The translations under genes and the position numbers were made by a program. From Methylobacterium sp. CB376 (GTDB taxonomy: Bacteria > Pseudomonadota > Alphaproteobacteria > Rhizobiales > Beijerinckiaceae), in contig NZ_CP121648.1 in the NCBI RefSeq assembly GCF_029714205.1, positions 248,001 to 312,000 on the forward strand: a stretch of DNA of 64,000 nucleotides. The letters run 5' to 3'. Below, piece by piece: positions 27,808 through 38,079 of this stretch; position 1 is the first letter of the stretch, and every line of letters starts with the position of its first letter. Under the pieces are notes generated by a model. The model made no database searches and had not been told where the DNA came from. It saw nothing but the letters and a program-made list of their open reading frames with translations.

Positions 27808-29628
27808 GTGAGCAGCGGTTCCGCACTCGGCGCCATGCGGCGCCTCCTCGGGGCCGGTGCGCCCGGAACAGGCAGCGAGGCAGATCCCGACGCCGAGGCG
27901 CCGCGGGAGCCCCTCTCCCTGCGGCTGGTCGGCCGCTGGATCGCCCAGCGCGCCTCCTCCAGCCTGACCCGGCGCATCGTCGTGCTCAACCTCGCGGGGC
28001 TGATCGCCCTGCTGGTCGGCTTCCTCTACCTCAACCAGTTCCGCCAGGGCCTGATCGAGGCGCGGGTGAAGAGCCTGCTGACCCAGGGCGACATCATCGC
28101 GGGGGCGATCGCGGCCTCCGCCACGGTCGACACGGACGCGATCAGCATCGACCCCGACCGCCTGCTGCAGCTCCAAGCGGGCGATCCGGGCGCCGGGGCG
28201 GAGGAGCCGGTCTCGGCCCTCGAATTCTCCCTCAACCCGGAGCGGGTGGCGCCGCTGCTGCGCCGGCTGATCACCCCGACCGGCACCCGCGCGCGGGTCT
28301 ACGACCGCGACGGGTCGAACCTGATCGATTCGCGCGCCCTCTACGTGCGGGGCGACCTCGCCCGGGGCGAGGTGCCGGTGCGCAAGGAGCGCCCGAGCCT
28401 GATGGAGCGGGCCTGGGACGGCCTGCGCCAGCACCTGCCCTTCCCGCACCGCGAGCCGGGGCCGGAGGATACCGGGCCCTCGGACGGGCGCAGCCTGCCC
28501 GAGGTGCAGCGGGCGCTGGCCGGGAGCCGGGGCACGCTGGTGCGCCGCAACGCCCACGGCGAGACCATCGTGTCGGTCGCGGTGCCGATCATGCGCGCCC
28601 GCACGGTGCGCGGCGCCCTGCTGCTCTCGACCCAGGAGGGCGACATCGACAAGATCATCGCCTCCGAGCGCTTCGCCCTGCTGCAGGTGTTCCTGATCGC
28701 GGCGCTCGTGATGGTGGTGCTCTCGCTCCTGGTCGCCGGCCAGATCGTCGGGCCGGTGAGCCGCCTGTCGGAGGCGGCCGAGCGGGTGCGGCTCGGGATC
28801 AGGTCGCGCCAGGAGATCCCCGACTTCACGACCCGCTCGGACGAGATCGGCCACCTCTCCCGGGCCCTGCGCGACATGACCCAGGCGCTCTACCGCCGCC
28901 TGGACGCGATCGAGAACTTCGCGGCCGACGTCTCGCACGAGCTCAAGAACCCGCTCACCTCCCTGCGCAGCGCCGTCGAGACGCTGCCGCTGGCCAAGAC
29001 CGACGAGTCGCGCGGGCGGCTGATGCAGATCATCCAGCACGACGTGAAGCGCCTCGACCGGCTGATCAGCGACATCTCGGACGCCTCGCGCCTCGACGCG
29101 GAGCTCGCCCGGGCCGAGGCCGCGCGGGTCGACCTGAAGAAGCTCCTCACCACCGTGACCTCGGTGGCCAACGAGCGGCGCCGGCCGCGGGACGCCGCCA
29201 TCACCTTCACGGTGGAGGCGCCGCCGGCCGGCATCGAGGACCCCTTCGCGATCATCGGGCACGACAGCCGGCTCGGCCAGGTGGTGAACAACCTGCTCGA
29301 CAATGCCCGCTCCTTCTCGCCCAAGGGCGCGACCGTGCGGGTGAACCTGCGCCGCCTGCGCAACACGATCGAGCTCACGGTGGAGGATGACGGGCCGGGC
29401 ATCCCGCCCCACGCCCTCGAGCGCATCTTCGAGCGCTTCTACACCGACCGGCCCGAGCAGGGCTTCGGCCAGAATTCCGGCCTCGGCCTGTCGATCTCGC
29501 GCCAGATCGTGCAGGCCCATCGCGGCACGATCCGGGCCGAGAACCGGCTCGGGCCGCCGGGCGAGGACGGCGAGCCCTGCCTGCTCGGCGCCCGCTTCGT
29601 GGTGCGCATCCCGGGGCTGCACCGCTGA
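27808..29628 (+). CDS. chvG: Sensor histidine kinase ChvG
   Basis: 606 residues from a GTG at 27808. A cytoplasmic N-terminus (about 55 residues), TM1 (about 56-77), a large periplasmic sensor region (about 78-285), TM2 (about 286-306), HAMP, then HisKA with the phospho-His in ADVSHELKNPLTSL and HATPase_c (NNLLDNARSFSPKG, DDGPGIPP, GLGLSISRQ). Architecture and position match ChvG/ExoS, the partner of ChvI. Its stop overlaps the likely start of hprK (CTGA), which links envelope signalling to the PTS genes in one transcript. Confidence 0.94.
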   Translation: MSSGSALGAMRRLLGAGAPGTGSEADPDAEAPREPLSLRLVGRWIAQRASSSLTRRIVVLNLAGLIALLVGFLYLNQFRQGLIEARVKSLLTQGDIIAGAIAASATVDTDAISIDPDRLLQLQAGDPGAGAEEPVSALEFSLNPERVAPLLRRLITPTGTRARVYDRDGSNLIDSRALYVRGDLARGEVPVRKERPSLMERAWDGLRQHLPFPHREPGPEDTGPSDGRSLPEVQRALAGSRGTLVRRNAHGETIVSVAVPIMRARTVRGALLLSTQEGDIDKIIASERFALLQVFLIAALVMVVLSLLVAGQIVGPVSRLSEAAERVRLGIRSRQEIPDFTTRSDEIGHLSRALRDMTQALYRRLDAIENFAADVSHELKNPLTSLRSAVETLPLAKTDESRGRLMQIIQHDVKRLDRLISDISDASRLDAELARAEAARVDLKKLLTTVTSVANERRRPRDAAITFTVEAPPAGIEDPFAIIGHDSRLGQVVNNLLDNARSFSPKGATVRVNLRRLRNTIELTVEDDGPGIPPHALERIFERFYTDRPEQGFGQNSGLGLSISRQIVQAHRGTIRAENRLGPPGEDGEPCLLGARFVVRIPGLHR

Positions 29629-30086
29629 GCGCCGGGCCGGTCACGCTCCACGCCACCTGCGTGGTGCTCGGCGAATCGGGCGTGCTGATTCGGGGGCCGG
29701 CCGGGAGCGGCAAAACGACCCTGGCGCGCGACCTCCTGGCGGGCGGTTCCCAGTGCGGCCTGCACGCCGCCCTGGTGGGCGACGACAGGGTGATCGTGGA
29801 GGCCTGCCACGGCCGCCTGGTGGCGCGGCCGCACCCGGCCCTGGCGGGGCTCGTCGAGATCCGCGGCGTGGGCCTTCAAACCCTTGAGAACACGCTGCCT
29901 TCGGCGGTTGTGCGGCTCGTCCTGGACCTCGCCGAGACGGCCCCGCGGATGCCCGAGGCGGGGGCGGAGAAAACGACTCTCCTGGGGGTCTCCCTCCCCC
30001 GCATGATCCTTCCCCGGGACCCCTCCCGGACGAGCACCGTGTTGTGGCGCTGGCGCCGCCCTCGTGGCATCATGATGACGGAGTGA
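29625..30086 (+). CDS. hprK: HPr kinase/phosphorylase, short alphaproteobacterial form
   Basis: About 153 residues if translation starts at the CTG overlapping the chvG stop (29625); a GTG at 29661 gives 141 but would remove the conserved VTLHATCVVLGE strand. The P-loop GPAGSGKTTLA and a degenerate C-terminal part (GVGLQTLENTL) fit the truncated kinase of alphaproteobacteria, which lacks the N-terminal domain of Firmicute HprK. It phosphorylates the regulatory Ser of HPr (encoded two genes downstream). The end of the frame (RGIMMTE) is unremarkable. Start codon choice is the main uncertainty. Confidence 0.85.
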   Translation: MSAGPVTLHATCVVLGESGVLIRGPAGSGKTTLARDLLAGGSQCGLHAALVGDDRVIVEACHGRLVARPHPALAGLVEIRGVGLQTLENTLPSAVVRLVLDLAETAPRMPEAGAEKTTLLGVSLPRMILPRDPSRTSTVLWRWRRPRGIMMTE

Positions 30087-30175
30087 TGCGGATTCCGCCT
30101 CGTTGCTCTTGCGCTCGCCCTTGCGCTGCACAAAATGGCGGCTCGGCTCTGTATGGGGCGTCGGAACTCGTGTCG

Positions 30176-30577
30176 ATGATTGGAATGGTGCTCGTCACCC
30201 ACGGTTTGCTCGCGACGGAGTTCAAGGCCGCGCTGGAGCATGTCGTGGGTCCGCAGGAGCAGCTCGAAACCATCACGATCGGCCCCGAGGACGACATGGA
30301 GGTCCGGCGCAAGGACATCATGTCGGCGGTCTGCCGGGTGAACACGGGCGAGGGCGTGGTGGTCCTCACCGACATGTTCGGGGGTACGCCGTCGAACCTC
30401 GCGCTCTCGTGCATGAACGGCGGCTCGGTGGAGGTGGTGGCCGGCATCAATCTGCCGATGCTGATCAAGCTCGCGAGCGTCCGCGACGAGGAGAGCCTCG
30501 GCGAGGCCGTCCTGCACGCGCAGGAGGCGGGCCGCAAATACATCAACGTGGCCTCCCGGGTCCTCGCCGGGAAATAG
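30176..30577 (+). CDS. manX: PTS EIIA component, mannose family (regulatory EIIA)
   Basis: 133 residues from the ATG at 30176; the frame is open upstream but the family begins MIGMVLVTHGLLA. His9 is the phosphorylation site. Further landmarks are VVLTDMFGGTPSNLAL and INLPMLIKLA. There is no fused IIB domain and no sugar permease nearby, so, as in other alphaproteobacteria, this is a regulatory rather than transport PTS: phosphate flows from an EI (not in the window) through HPr to this protein. Located between hprK and ptsH. Confidence 0.92.
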   Translation: MIGMVLVTHGLLATEFKAALEHVVGPQEQLETITIGPEDDMEVRRKDIMSAVCRVNTGEGVVVLTDMFGGTPSNLALSCMNGGSVEVVAGINLPMLIKLASVRDEESLGEAVLHAQEAGRKYINVASRVLAGK

Positions 30578-30662
30578 CGCTCGCCCTCCCCGTTTTCGCC
30601 ACGACGAGAGCCGGACGGCCGCCGACGCCATCGCAACCGGCTCCAGCAGGATCCGATCTCCG

Positions 30663-30983
30663 ATGAACGACGACGATGCGGGTGGATGGGACGCTCCGGC
30701 GGTGCCTGAGGGCGCGACGGCGCGGGAATTGCCGATCATCAACCGCCGCGGCCTCCATGCCCGCGCCTCCGCCAAGTTCGTCCAGGCGGTGGAGCGCTTC
30801 GAATCCGAGGTGACGGTGACGCGCGCCGGCGAGACGGTGGGCGGGCGCTCGATCATGGGCCTCCTGACCCTCGGGGCCGCGCAGGGAACCAGCATCTTCG
30901 TGACCGCTCTCGGCCCCGACCAGGATGCCTGCCTGGAGGCGATCGCGGCGCTCCTGGCCAACCGGTTCGGAGAGGACGAGTAG
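30663..30983 (+). CDS. ptsH: Phosphocarrier protein HPr
   Basis: 106 residues, slightly longer than usual because of a 20-residue acidic/Ala-rich N-terminal extension. The catalytic His is residue 32 in NRRGLHARASAKF. The HprK-target Ser is residue 63 in GGRSIMGLLTLGAAQG. Both sites present means it can be charged by EI and phosphorylated by the HprK encoded upstream. Last gene of the chvI-chvG-hprK-manX-ptsH run; the 85-bp gap after manX could hold a weak internal promoter. Confidence 0.94.
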   Translation: MNDDDAGGWDAPAVPEGATARELPIINRRGLHARASAKFVQAVERFESEVTVTRAGETVGGRSIMGLLTLGAAQGTSIFVTALGPDQDACLEAIAALLANRFGEDE

Positions 30984-31070
30984 GGGCGGGGCCGTCGCGC
31001 CGCGCGCCCGTCGTCCTCCCCGCGGTGCGCGCGGCGCGACGGCCCGCGCTCCTCTGCGCGCCCCGCTCCC

Positions 31071-32006
31071 TCAGGCCGAGCGGCGCTCCCCGTCCGCCGC
31101 GCGCCGGGCCGGCGCGACGCTCACCGCGGCGTCGAGCAGCATCACGCCCGGCCGCTCGCGCGCCGGCGCGAGCGCGCAGCCGGCCTCGCGCCAGATCCGG
31201 TCCTGCCCGGCCGGGCCGAGCCGGATCGCGGCCGCCACCACGGCGCCGTCCCGCCGCACGAGGTCGACCCCGCAGGCGCGGCGCTGGGCGAAGCGCCGGG
31301 TGACGACCCGCAGGGCCGTCGCCGCGTCCGCGTCGTGCAGGAGGTTGGGGCCGGGCCGCGCCCCCTCCAGCACCAGGAAATGCTCGACCGCGTCGCGCAG
31401 CTGACGGGGCGCGCGCACCCGCTCGAGCGAGGTGCGCCCCCGCGGCAGGGTCGGCAGCGGTTCGGCCGCCGGGCCGGGGGCCGGCCGGGAGGCGACCGTC
31501 AGGGGGCGACCGCTCGCGGCGGCGACCTCCCGCAGCGCCGCGATCAGGCGGCCGGCCGGGAGCAGCCCGGGCAGGCGCAGGGTGCCGACGCGCGAGCCCG
31601 CCCCCGCGAGGTGGTCGAGGGCCGCGCGCAGGATTGCGGCGGTCTCGCGGGCGTCCACGACCGGCGCCGCCCCCTCGGCGAGCGGCAGGACCCAGAGCTG
31701 CGCCGTCCGGCCCGGGCGCAGCCCCGCCGGCAGCTGCAGCGGCAGCACGCCGCGCAGGACGGGCATTCCGTCCCCGTGTTGCCAGACGAGGAGCAGGGCG
31801 AGGCGGCGCCCCTCCGCGAGGTGCTGGGCCAGCGTGAGCACGAAGTCGGGGTCGCCGGCGAAGCCCGGCGACAGGGCCCGGGGCAGGAGCGCCCGCCAGG
31901 CGGCGATCTCGGCCTCGCGCAGGCTCGCCGGGTGCCGCAATTCGGCGCTCCAGCGCCCCTCCTCCCGGATTCCGCCCTGGATCACCGAGAAGGGTGTCGT
32001 CGTCAT
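31071..32006 (-). CDS. GNAT-like acetyltransferase domain protein (CelD/BcsL type)
   Basis: 311 residues from the ATG at 32006 (MTTTPFSVIQGG); an upstream frame extension to 32108 lacks support. The N-terminal half has LREAEIAAWRALL and HLAEGRRLALLLVWQHGD, the second half a region around AVEHFLVLEGARPGPNLLHD and RRFAQRRACGVDLVRRDGAV. This order resembles the GNAT fold of CelD/BcsL-type proteins that act in polysaccharide synthesis, although the usual GWKGR motif is replaced. The family call is tentative. It converges with ptsH (88 bp) and runs in the same direction as the GTPase gene upstream of it. Confidence 0.6.
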   Translation of the reverse strand: MTTTPFSVIQGGIREEGRWSAELRHPASLREAEIAAWRALLPRALSPGFAGDPDFVLTLAQHLAEGRRLALLLVWQHGDGMPVLRGVLPLQLPAGLRPGRTAQLWVLPLAEGAAPVVDARETAAILRAALDHLAGAGSRVGTLRLPGLLPAGRLIAALREVAAASGRPLTVASRPAPGPAAEPLPTLPRGRTSLERVRAPRQLRDAVEHFLVLEGARPGPNLLHDADAATALRVVTRRFAQRRACGVDLVRRDGAVVAAAIRLGPAGQDRIWREAGCALAPARERPGVMLLDAAVSVAPARRAADGERRSA

Positions 32007-32132
32007 GCCTGCCCCCCTTTGGCCCGACCGCTCCGGATCGGGTGGCCCGATCGTCCCGGATCGGGACGGATCCGCGGCCGAGGCGGCCGCGCCCGGTTTA
32101 CCGATCAAGAACCATTCCGGGCGGGGGCGCCC

Positions 32133-33242
32133 TCAGCCGCCCGGGATCGCCAGGGGGTTGGCCGTGAGGGCGGCGGCGTCCGGCGCGTCCGGGGCCGGGC
32201 GGCCGAGGAAGGCGTCCCACAGGCGGCGCACGAAGGCCGGGTCGCCGTCGCGCAGGATCAGGACGAGCCGCGAGGTGCGGTCCGGCCCCGGCCACGCGTC
32301 GAGGGTGGCCGGGGCGTGGACGACGTGCTGCACCCCGTGCACCACGACGGGGCGGCCGGGATCCTCGGCGAGGCCGACGAGCCCCTTGAGGCGCAGGAGC
32401 TTGGCCCCCTGGCCGGAGCGCAGGAGGTCCAGGAACATCTCGAAGGCCGCCCGCGGCACCGGCTCCGGGCTGACCAGGCTGAAGGCCCGGATCGCGGCGT
32501 CGTGCCGGTTCAGGTCGTGGTGGTGGTGGCCGTGATGCTGGGCGTGGTGGTGGCGCGCCTCCGCGGCCGCGACCGCCTCGGCGCCGAGCCAGGCCGCGAC
32601 GTCCGCGATCTTGCCGTCCGTGCCGAACAGGCCGCCGAGCAGCGCCTCGGCCGGCGCGTCGGGCCCGAGCACCGGGGCGGCCGGGTTGAGGGCGGCGAGG
32701 CGCGCCCGCAGCGCCGCCGCCTCCCCGCCCGGGAGATCCGTCTTGGTCAGGACGAGGCGGTCGGCCACGGCGGCCTGGCGCAGGGCCTCGGGATGCGCGT
32801 CGAGCGTGCCCGCGCCGTTGACCGCGTCCACGACCGTGACGACGGCCTGGAGGGCGAAGCGCAGGGCCAGGTAGGGGTGGTAGAGGAGCCCGTGCAGGAT
32901 CGGCGCCGGGTCGGCGAGACCGGTCGTCTCGATGATCACGCGCCGGAAGGGCTGGATGCGCCCGTTGTCGCGCTTGCGCAGCAGGTCCTCCAGCGTGGCG
33001 ATGAGGTCGCCCCGCACGCTGCAGCACAGGCAGCCGGCGCCGAGCAGGATCATGCCCTCGTCGACGGTCTCGATCAGCAGGTGGTCGAGCCCGACCTCGC
33101 CGAACTCGTTGACGATGACGACCGTGTCGGCCAGGGCCGGGTCGCGCAGCAGCCGGTTCAGCAGCGTCGTCTTGCCGGCGCCGAGGAAGCCGGTGAGGAC
33201 CGTGAGCGGGATCGGGGCCGGCCGGCGGGATGGATCGGGCAT
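32133..33242 (-). CDS. CobW/COG0523-family metallochaperone GTPase
   Basis: 369 residues from the ATG at 33242 (MPDPSRRPAPIPLTVLTGFL). Walker A GFLGAGKTTLLN, the metal-binding GCLCCSV motif (CxCC), TKTD for guanine recognition, and a His-rich loop HHHAQHHGHHHH around residues 225-236. The C-terminal CobW_C domain is present. Such GTPases deliver or sense zinc, cobalt or other metals. No cobalamin genes or Zur-like site is visible nearby, so the metal is not decided by context. Downstream gene of unknown role lies 127 bp away. Confidence 0.9.
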   Translation of the reverse strand: MPDPSRRPAPIPLTVLTGFLGAGKTTLLNRLLRDPALADTVVIVNEFGEVGLDHLLIETVDEGMILLGAGCLCCSVRGDLIATLEDLLRKRDNGRIQPFRRVIIETTGLADPAPILHGLLYHPYLALRFALQAVVTVVDAVNGAGTLDAHPEALRQAAVADRLVLTKTDLPGGEAAALRARLAALNPAAPVLGPDAPAEALLGGLFGTDGKIADVAAWLGAEAVAAAEARHHHAQHHGHHHHDLNRHDAAIRAFSLVSPEPVPRAAFEMFLDLLRSGQGAKLLRLKGLVGLAEDPGRPVVVHGVQHVVHAPATLDAWPGPDRTSRLVLILRDGDPAFVRRLWDAFLGRPAPDAPDAAALTANPLAIPGG

Positions 33243-33347
33243 CGGGAGGGACTCGAAGGGGGACACCGCCCTTCTCCCCCACGGGGCCCGGGAATCCAAC
33301 CCCTCCGCGGGCGTTGCCGGCCCCCGGGTCCCGCGGCCTCGCGGGGC

Positions 33348-34496
33348 TCAGGCCGCGATCAGGCCCCCCATCGCAGCCACCCGGGCGAGGTGGTGGTCGG
33401 CATCCCCGAACAGGGTGTCGATCATCGTCACGCGCTTGAAGAAGTGGCCGACGCTGTACTCCATGGTGACGCCGACGCCGCCGTGGAGCTGCACCGCGCC
33501 CTGGCCGACGATGCGGCCCGAGCGGCCGATCTGCACCTTGGCGCCCGAGAGCGCCCGCGCGCGCTCCGCCGCATCCTCCTCCCCGGCCATCATGGTGGCC
33601 AGGAAGGCCATCGAGCGGGCCTGTTCGAGGGCGATGAACATGTCGGCCGCCCGGTGCTGCAGCACCTGGAATGACCCGATCGGCGTGCCGAACTGCTTGC
33701 GGGTCTTGAGGTACTCGACGGTGAGGGCGTGCATCCGGTCCATGGCGCCGACCGCCTCGGCGCAGAGCGCCGCGATCGCCTCCTCGACCACCCGCTCGAT
33801 CGCCGGCAGCGCGTCCTCCGGCGCGCCCAGCACCGCCTCCGGCCCGACCTTGACCGAGGAGAGCGAGATCTCGGCCGCCCGCTGCCCGTCCTGGGTCGGG
33901 TAGCCGCGGCGGGAGACGCCCTCCGCCCTGGCATCGACCAGGAACAGCCCGATCCCGCCCCGGTCGCGCCGGGAGCCGGCGGTGCGGGCCGAGACGATCA
34001 GCCGGTCGGCGCTGTCGCCGTGCAGCACCAGGGACTTGTCGCCCTCCAGGACGTAGCCCGCCCCGTCCCGGCGCGCGCTCAGGCCGACGTCGTGGAGGTC
34101 GTAGCGCGCCTGCCGCTCGTGATGCGCGAAAGCGTAGCGGGTTTCGCCGCCGATCAGGCCCGGAAGCCACTCGGCCCGCTGCGCCGCCGAGGCCGCGCGG
34201 CGCATCAGCCCGCCCGCCAGGACCACGGTGGCGAGGTAGGGTTCGAGGACCAGGGCGCGGCCGAAGGCCTCCATGACGATCATGGTCTCGACCGGCCCGC
34301 CGCCGATGCCCCCGTCCTCCTCCGCGAAGGGCACGGCGAGCAGGCCCTGCTCCGCGTAGGACCGCCACATCTCGGGCGAGAACCCCTCCGGGTGGCGGCC
34401 GTGGCGCGTGCGGGCCTCGAAATCGTAGCGGTCGGCGAGGAGCCGCTCGACGCTGTCCTTGAGGAGGCTCTGCTCCTCGCTGAGATCGAAATCCAT
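33348..34496 (-). CDS. pimD: Acyl-CoA dehydrogenase small subunit, PimD-like
   Basis: 382 residues from the ATG at 34496 (MDFDLSEEQSLLKDSVERLL). An acyl-CoA dehydrogenase fold: N-terminal helical part, a middle beta domain, and a C-terminal helical bundle (EYLKTRKQFGTPIGSFQVLQ, then GAVQLHGGVGVTMEYSVGHF). It lacks the typical catalytic Glu context and pairs with a larger dehydrogenase immediately upstream (pimC). This arrangement matches the two-subunit pimeloyl-CoA dehydrogenase (PimC/PimD) of Rhodopseudomonas palustris, which oxidises medium-chain dicarboxyl-CoAs with FAD. The 140-bp gap to pimC holds a palindromic element. Confidence 0.85.
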   Translation of the reverse strand: MDFDLSEEQSLLKDSVERLLADRYDFEARTRHGRHPEGFSPEMWRSYAEQGLLAVPFAEEDGGIGGGPVETMIVMEAFGRALVLEPYLATVVLAGGLMRRAASAAQRAEWLPGLIGGETRYAFAHHERQARYDLHDVGLSARRDGAGYVLEGDKSLVLHGDSADRLIVSARTAGSRRDRGGIGLFLVDARAEGVSRRGYPTQDGQRAAEISLSSVKVGPEAVLGAPEDALPAIERVVEEAIAALCAEAVGAMDRMHALTVEYLKTRKQFGTPIGSFQVLQHRAADMFIALEQARSMAFLATMMAGEEDAAERARALSGAKVQIGRSGRIVGQGAVQLHGGVGVTMEYSVGHFFKRVTMIDTLFGDADHHLARVAAMGGLIAA

Positions 34497-34605
34497 CGAC
34501 GTCTCTTCCCCGAATTCCAGGCCGCGCGGGCCCGCGAGAGCATTTCCTGACGAAGTGGATGCCGGTTCGTCGAAGAAAACGCGGCAAAACCAAGGACCTG
34601 GACCA

Positions 34606-34632
34606 GCGCCCGATCGCGGCGCGATCGGGCGC
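34606..34632. repeat. Intergenic palindrome, 12-bp arms (REP-like)
   Basis: GCGCCCGATCGC and its reverse complement flank a 3-nt loop, 5 bp beyond the pimC stop and upstream of pimD. On the transcript this forms a very stable stem-loop without a following U-run, so transcript stabilisation or partial termination within the operon is more likely than full termination. The core GCGCCCGAT/ATCGGGCGC is shared with the element at 57428-57466. Confidence 0.75.
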
Positions 34633-34636
34633 CGAT

Positions 34637-35839
<1,203 letters not shown>

Positions 35840-35905
35840 GTCAGCCTCCCGATCGTGTGGTTGCCGGGCTTGCCGCCCGGCTGGCCGGGCCGCGGGGGCC
35901 GCCCG

Positions 35906-37981
35906 TCAGAGATCCCGGAACCCCTTCCCCTCGGCGGCGAGCCGCTCCAGCAGGGGCGAGGGCGCGAAGGCGTCGCCGTACTCCGCCTGGTAGGCGCGCA
36001 GGCGCTCCAGCACCGTCGGCAGGCCGATGCCGTCCGCCCAGAACATCGGGCCGCCGCGATAGACCGGCCAGCCGTAGCCGTTGATCCAGACGATATCGAT
36101 GTCGGAGGCGCGGATCGCCTTGCCCTCGTCGAGGATCTTCGCGCCCTCGTTGACCATCGGGTAGAGGCAGCGCTCCAGGATCTCCTGGTCGGAGGCGGGC
36201 TTGCGCGCCACGCCCTGCCGGGCCGCGACCCTGGCGATGATCTCCTCGGTGACCGGCGACGGCGAGGCCTTGCGCTTGGCGTCGTAGTCGTAGAAGCCCG
36301 CCCCGGTCTTCTGCCCGCGCCGGTCGATCTCGCAGAGGAGGTCGCGCACGCTCTCCGAGCGGTTGGTCTCCCGGCTCCAGCCGATGTCGAGGCCCGCGAG
36401 GTCGCTCATCGCGAAGGGGCCCATCGGCAGGCCGAACTCGTAGATCACCCGGTCCACGTCCCAGGGCGTGACGCCCTCCAGGATCAGCCGGTTCGCCTCG
36501 CGCTGGCGCTCGGCCAGCATGCGGTTGCCGACGAAGCCGTGGCAGACGCCGACCAGCACGGCGATCTTGCCGACCTTGCGGCCGACCTGCATCGCGGTGG
36601 CGATCACGTCCTTGGCCGTCCTCGCCCCGCGCACCACTTCGAGCAGCCGCATGACGTTGGCGGGCGAGAAGAAGTGCATGCCGATCACGTCGGCGGGGCG
36701 GCCCGTCACCGAGGCGATCTCGTCGATGTCGAGGTAGGAGGTGTTCGAGGCCAGGATCGCGCCCGGCTTGGCGACGCGGTCGAGCTTGGAGAAGATCTCC
36801 TTCTTGATGCCCATGTCCTCGAACACGGCCTCGATGATGAGGTCGCAGTCCTTCAGATCCTCGATCGCCAGCGTGTCGGCGAGGAGGCCCATGCGGGTCT
36901 GGACGTCCTCGGGCCGCAGGCGGCCCTTCCTGGCGGTGTTCTCGTAATTGCTGCGGATCACCGCGAGGCCGCGGTCGAGGGCCTCGCGCCTGGCCTCCAC
37001 GATGGTCACCGGGATGCCGGCATTGAGGAAGTTCATCGCGATGCCGCCGCCCATGGTGCCGGCACCGATCACCCCGACCCGGGCGATCGGGCGGGTCGGG
37101 GTGTCCTCGGGCACGTCCGGGATCTTGGCGGTCTGGCGCTCGGCGAAGAAGACGTAGCGCTGCGCGGCGGATTGGCTCCCGGAGACGAGCTTCAGGAACT
37201 GCTCGCGCTCGAAGGCGAGGCCCTGCGGGAAGGGCAGGCGGCAGGCGGCCTCGACGCAGGCGATGCAGGCCTCCGGCGCCTCGAAGCCGCGCATCCTGCG
37301 GGCATTCTCCTTCCGGAAGGCGTCGAACAGGCCGGGCGCGTCGCGGCCCTCGGCGAGGCGCTCGTCGCGGTCGCGGATCTTGGTGAGCGGCCGCCCCTCG
37401 GCGACGACGCGCTGCGCGAAGGCGACCGCGTGGGCGCGCAGGCCCTCCTCGGGGGCGAGCTCGTCGATCAGCCCCATCGCGGCGGCCTGCCCGGCGCCGA
37501 GCGGGGCGCCGCCGACGATCACCTCGAGCGCCTTGCGGGGCCCGACGATGCGCGGCAGGCGCTGCGTGCCGCCCGCGCCCGGCAGGATGCCGAGCTTGAC
37601 CTCCGGCAGCCCGACCTTCGCGGAGGGCACCGCCACCCGGTAGTGGCAGGCGAGCGCCGTCTCGAGCCCGCCGCCGAGGGCGTTGCCGTGGATCGCCGCG
37701 ACGACCGGCTTCGTCGCGGCCTCGATCCGGTCGAGGAGGTCCGGCAGGGAGATGCCGCGCGGCGGCGTGCCGAACTCGGTGATGTCGGCCCCCGCGGAGA
37801 ACATCCGCCCGCCGCCGATCAGCACGATCGCCGTCACGGCGGTATCGGCCTCGGCGCGGGCCAGAGCCGCCGCGATGCCCTCGCGCAACGCCGTCCCGAG
37901 CGCGTTCACGGGTCCCGATTGCAGCGTCAGGACCGCGACCGCGCCCTCGCGGCTCTCGGAGACGGGGGTGGCTTCAGTCAT
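35906..37981 (-). CDS. pimF: Bifunctional enoyl-CoA hydratase/3-hydroxyacyl-CoA dehydrogenase, PimF-like
   Basis: 691 residues from the ATG at 37981. The N-terminal ~180 residues form a crotonase domain: [10 protein letters not shown] supplies the oxyanion-hole region, [20 protein letters not shown] follows, and [17 protein letters not shown] includes the catalytic region. The C-terminal part is an NAD-binding hydroxyacyl dehydrogenase: [50 protein letters not shown] with the catalytic His, then the GFVGNRM region and a second helical repeat. It performs the hydration and second oxidation steps of beta-oxidation. Same strand as pimC and the thiolase; the 98-bp gap to the thiolase suggests one operon. 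Confidence 0.9.
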   Translation of the reverse strand: MTEATPVSESREGAVAVLTLQSGPVNALGTALREGIAAALARAEADTAVTAIVLIGGGRMFSAGADITEFGTPPRGISLPDLLDRIEAATKPVVAAIHGNALGGGLETALACHYRVAVPSAKVGLPEVKLGILPGAGGTQRLPRIVGPRKALEVIVGGAPLGAGQAAAMGLIDELAPEEGLRAHAVAFAQRVVAEGRPLTKIRDRDERLAEGRDAPGLFDAFRKENARRMRGFEAPEACIACVEAACRLPFPQGLAFEREQFLKLVSGSQSAAQRYVFFAERQTAKIPDVPEDTPTRPIARVGVIGAGTMGGGIAMNFLNAGIPVTIVEARREALDRGLAVIRSNYENTARKGRLRPEDVQTRMGLLADTLAIEDLKDCDLIIEAVFEDMGIKKEIFSKLDRVAKPGAILASNTSYLDIDEIASVTGRPADVIGMHFFSPANVMRLLEVVRGARTAKDVIATAMQVGRKVGKIAVLVGVCHGFVGNRMLAERQREANRLILEGVTPWDVDRVIYEFGLPMGPFAMSDLAGLDIGWSRETNRSESVRDLLCEIDRRGQKTGAGFYDYDAKRKASPSPVTEEIIARVAARQGVARKPASDQEILERCLYPMVNEGAKILDEGKAIRASDIDIVWINGYGWPVYRGGPMFWADGIGLPTVLERLRAYQAEYGDAFAPSPLLERLAAEGKGFRDL

Positions 37982-38079
37982 CGCGAATTGTCCTCCGAGC
38001 GCATTGCGACCGCGTCGAACCGGTCCGCCGGCGCGGGGCGCCGTGCCGACCTCGCCCGACGGGCCTCGTTCCGAACGCC

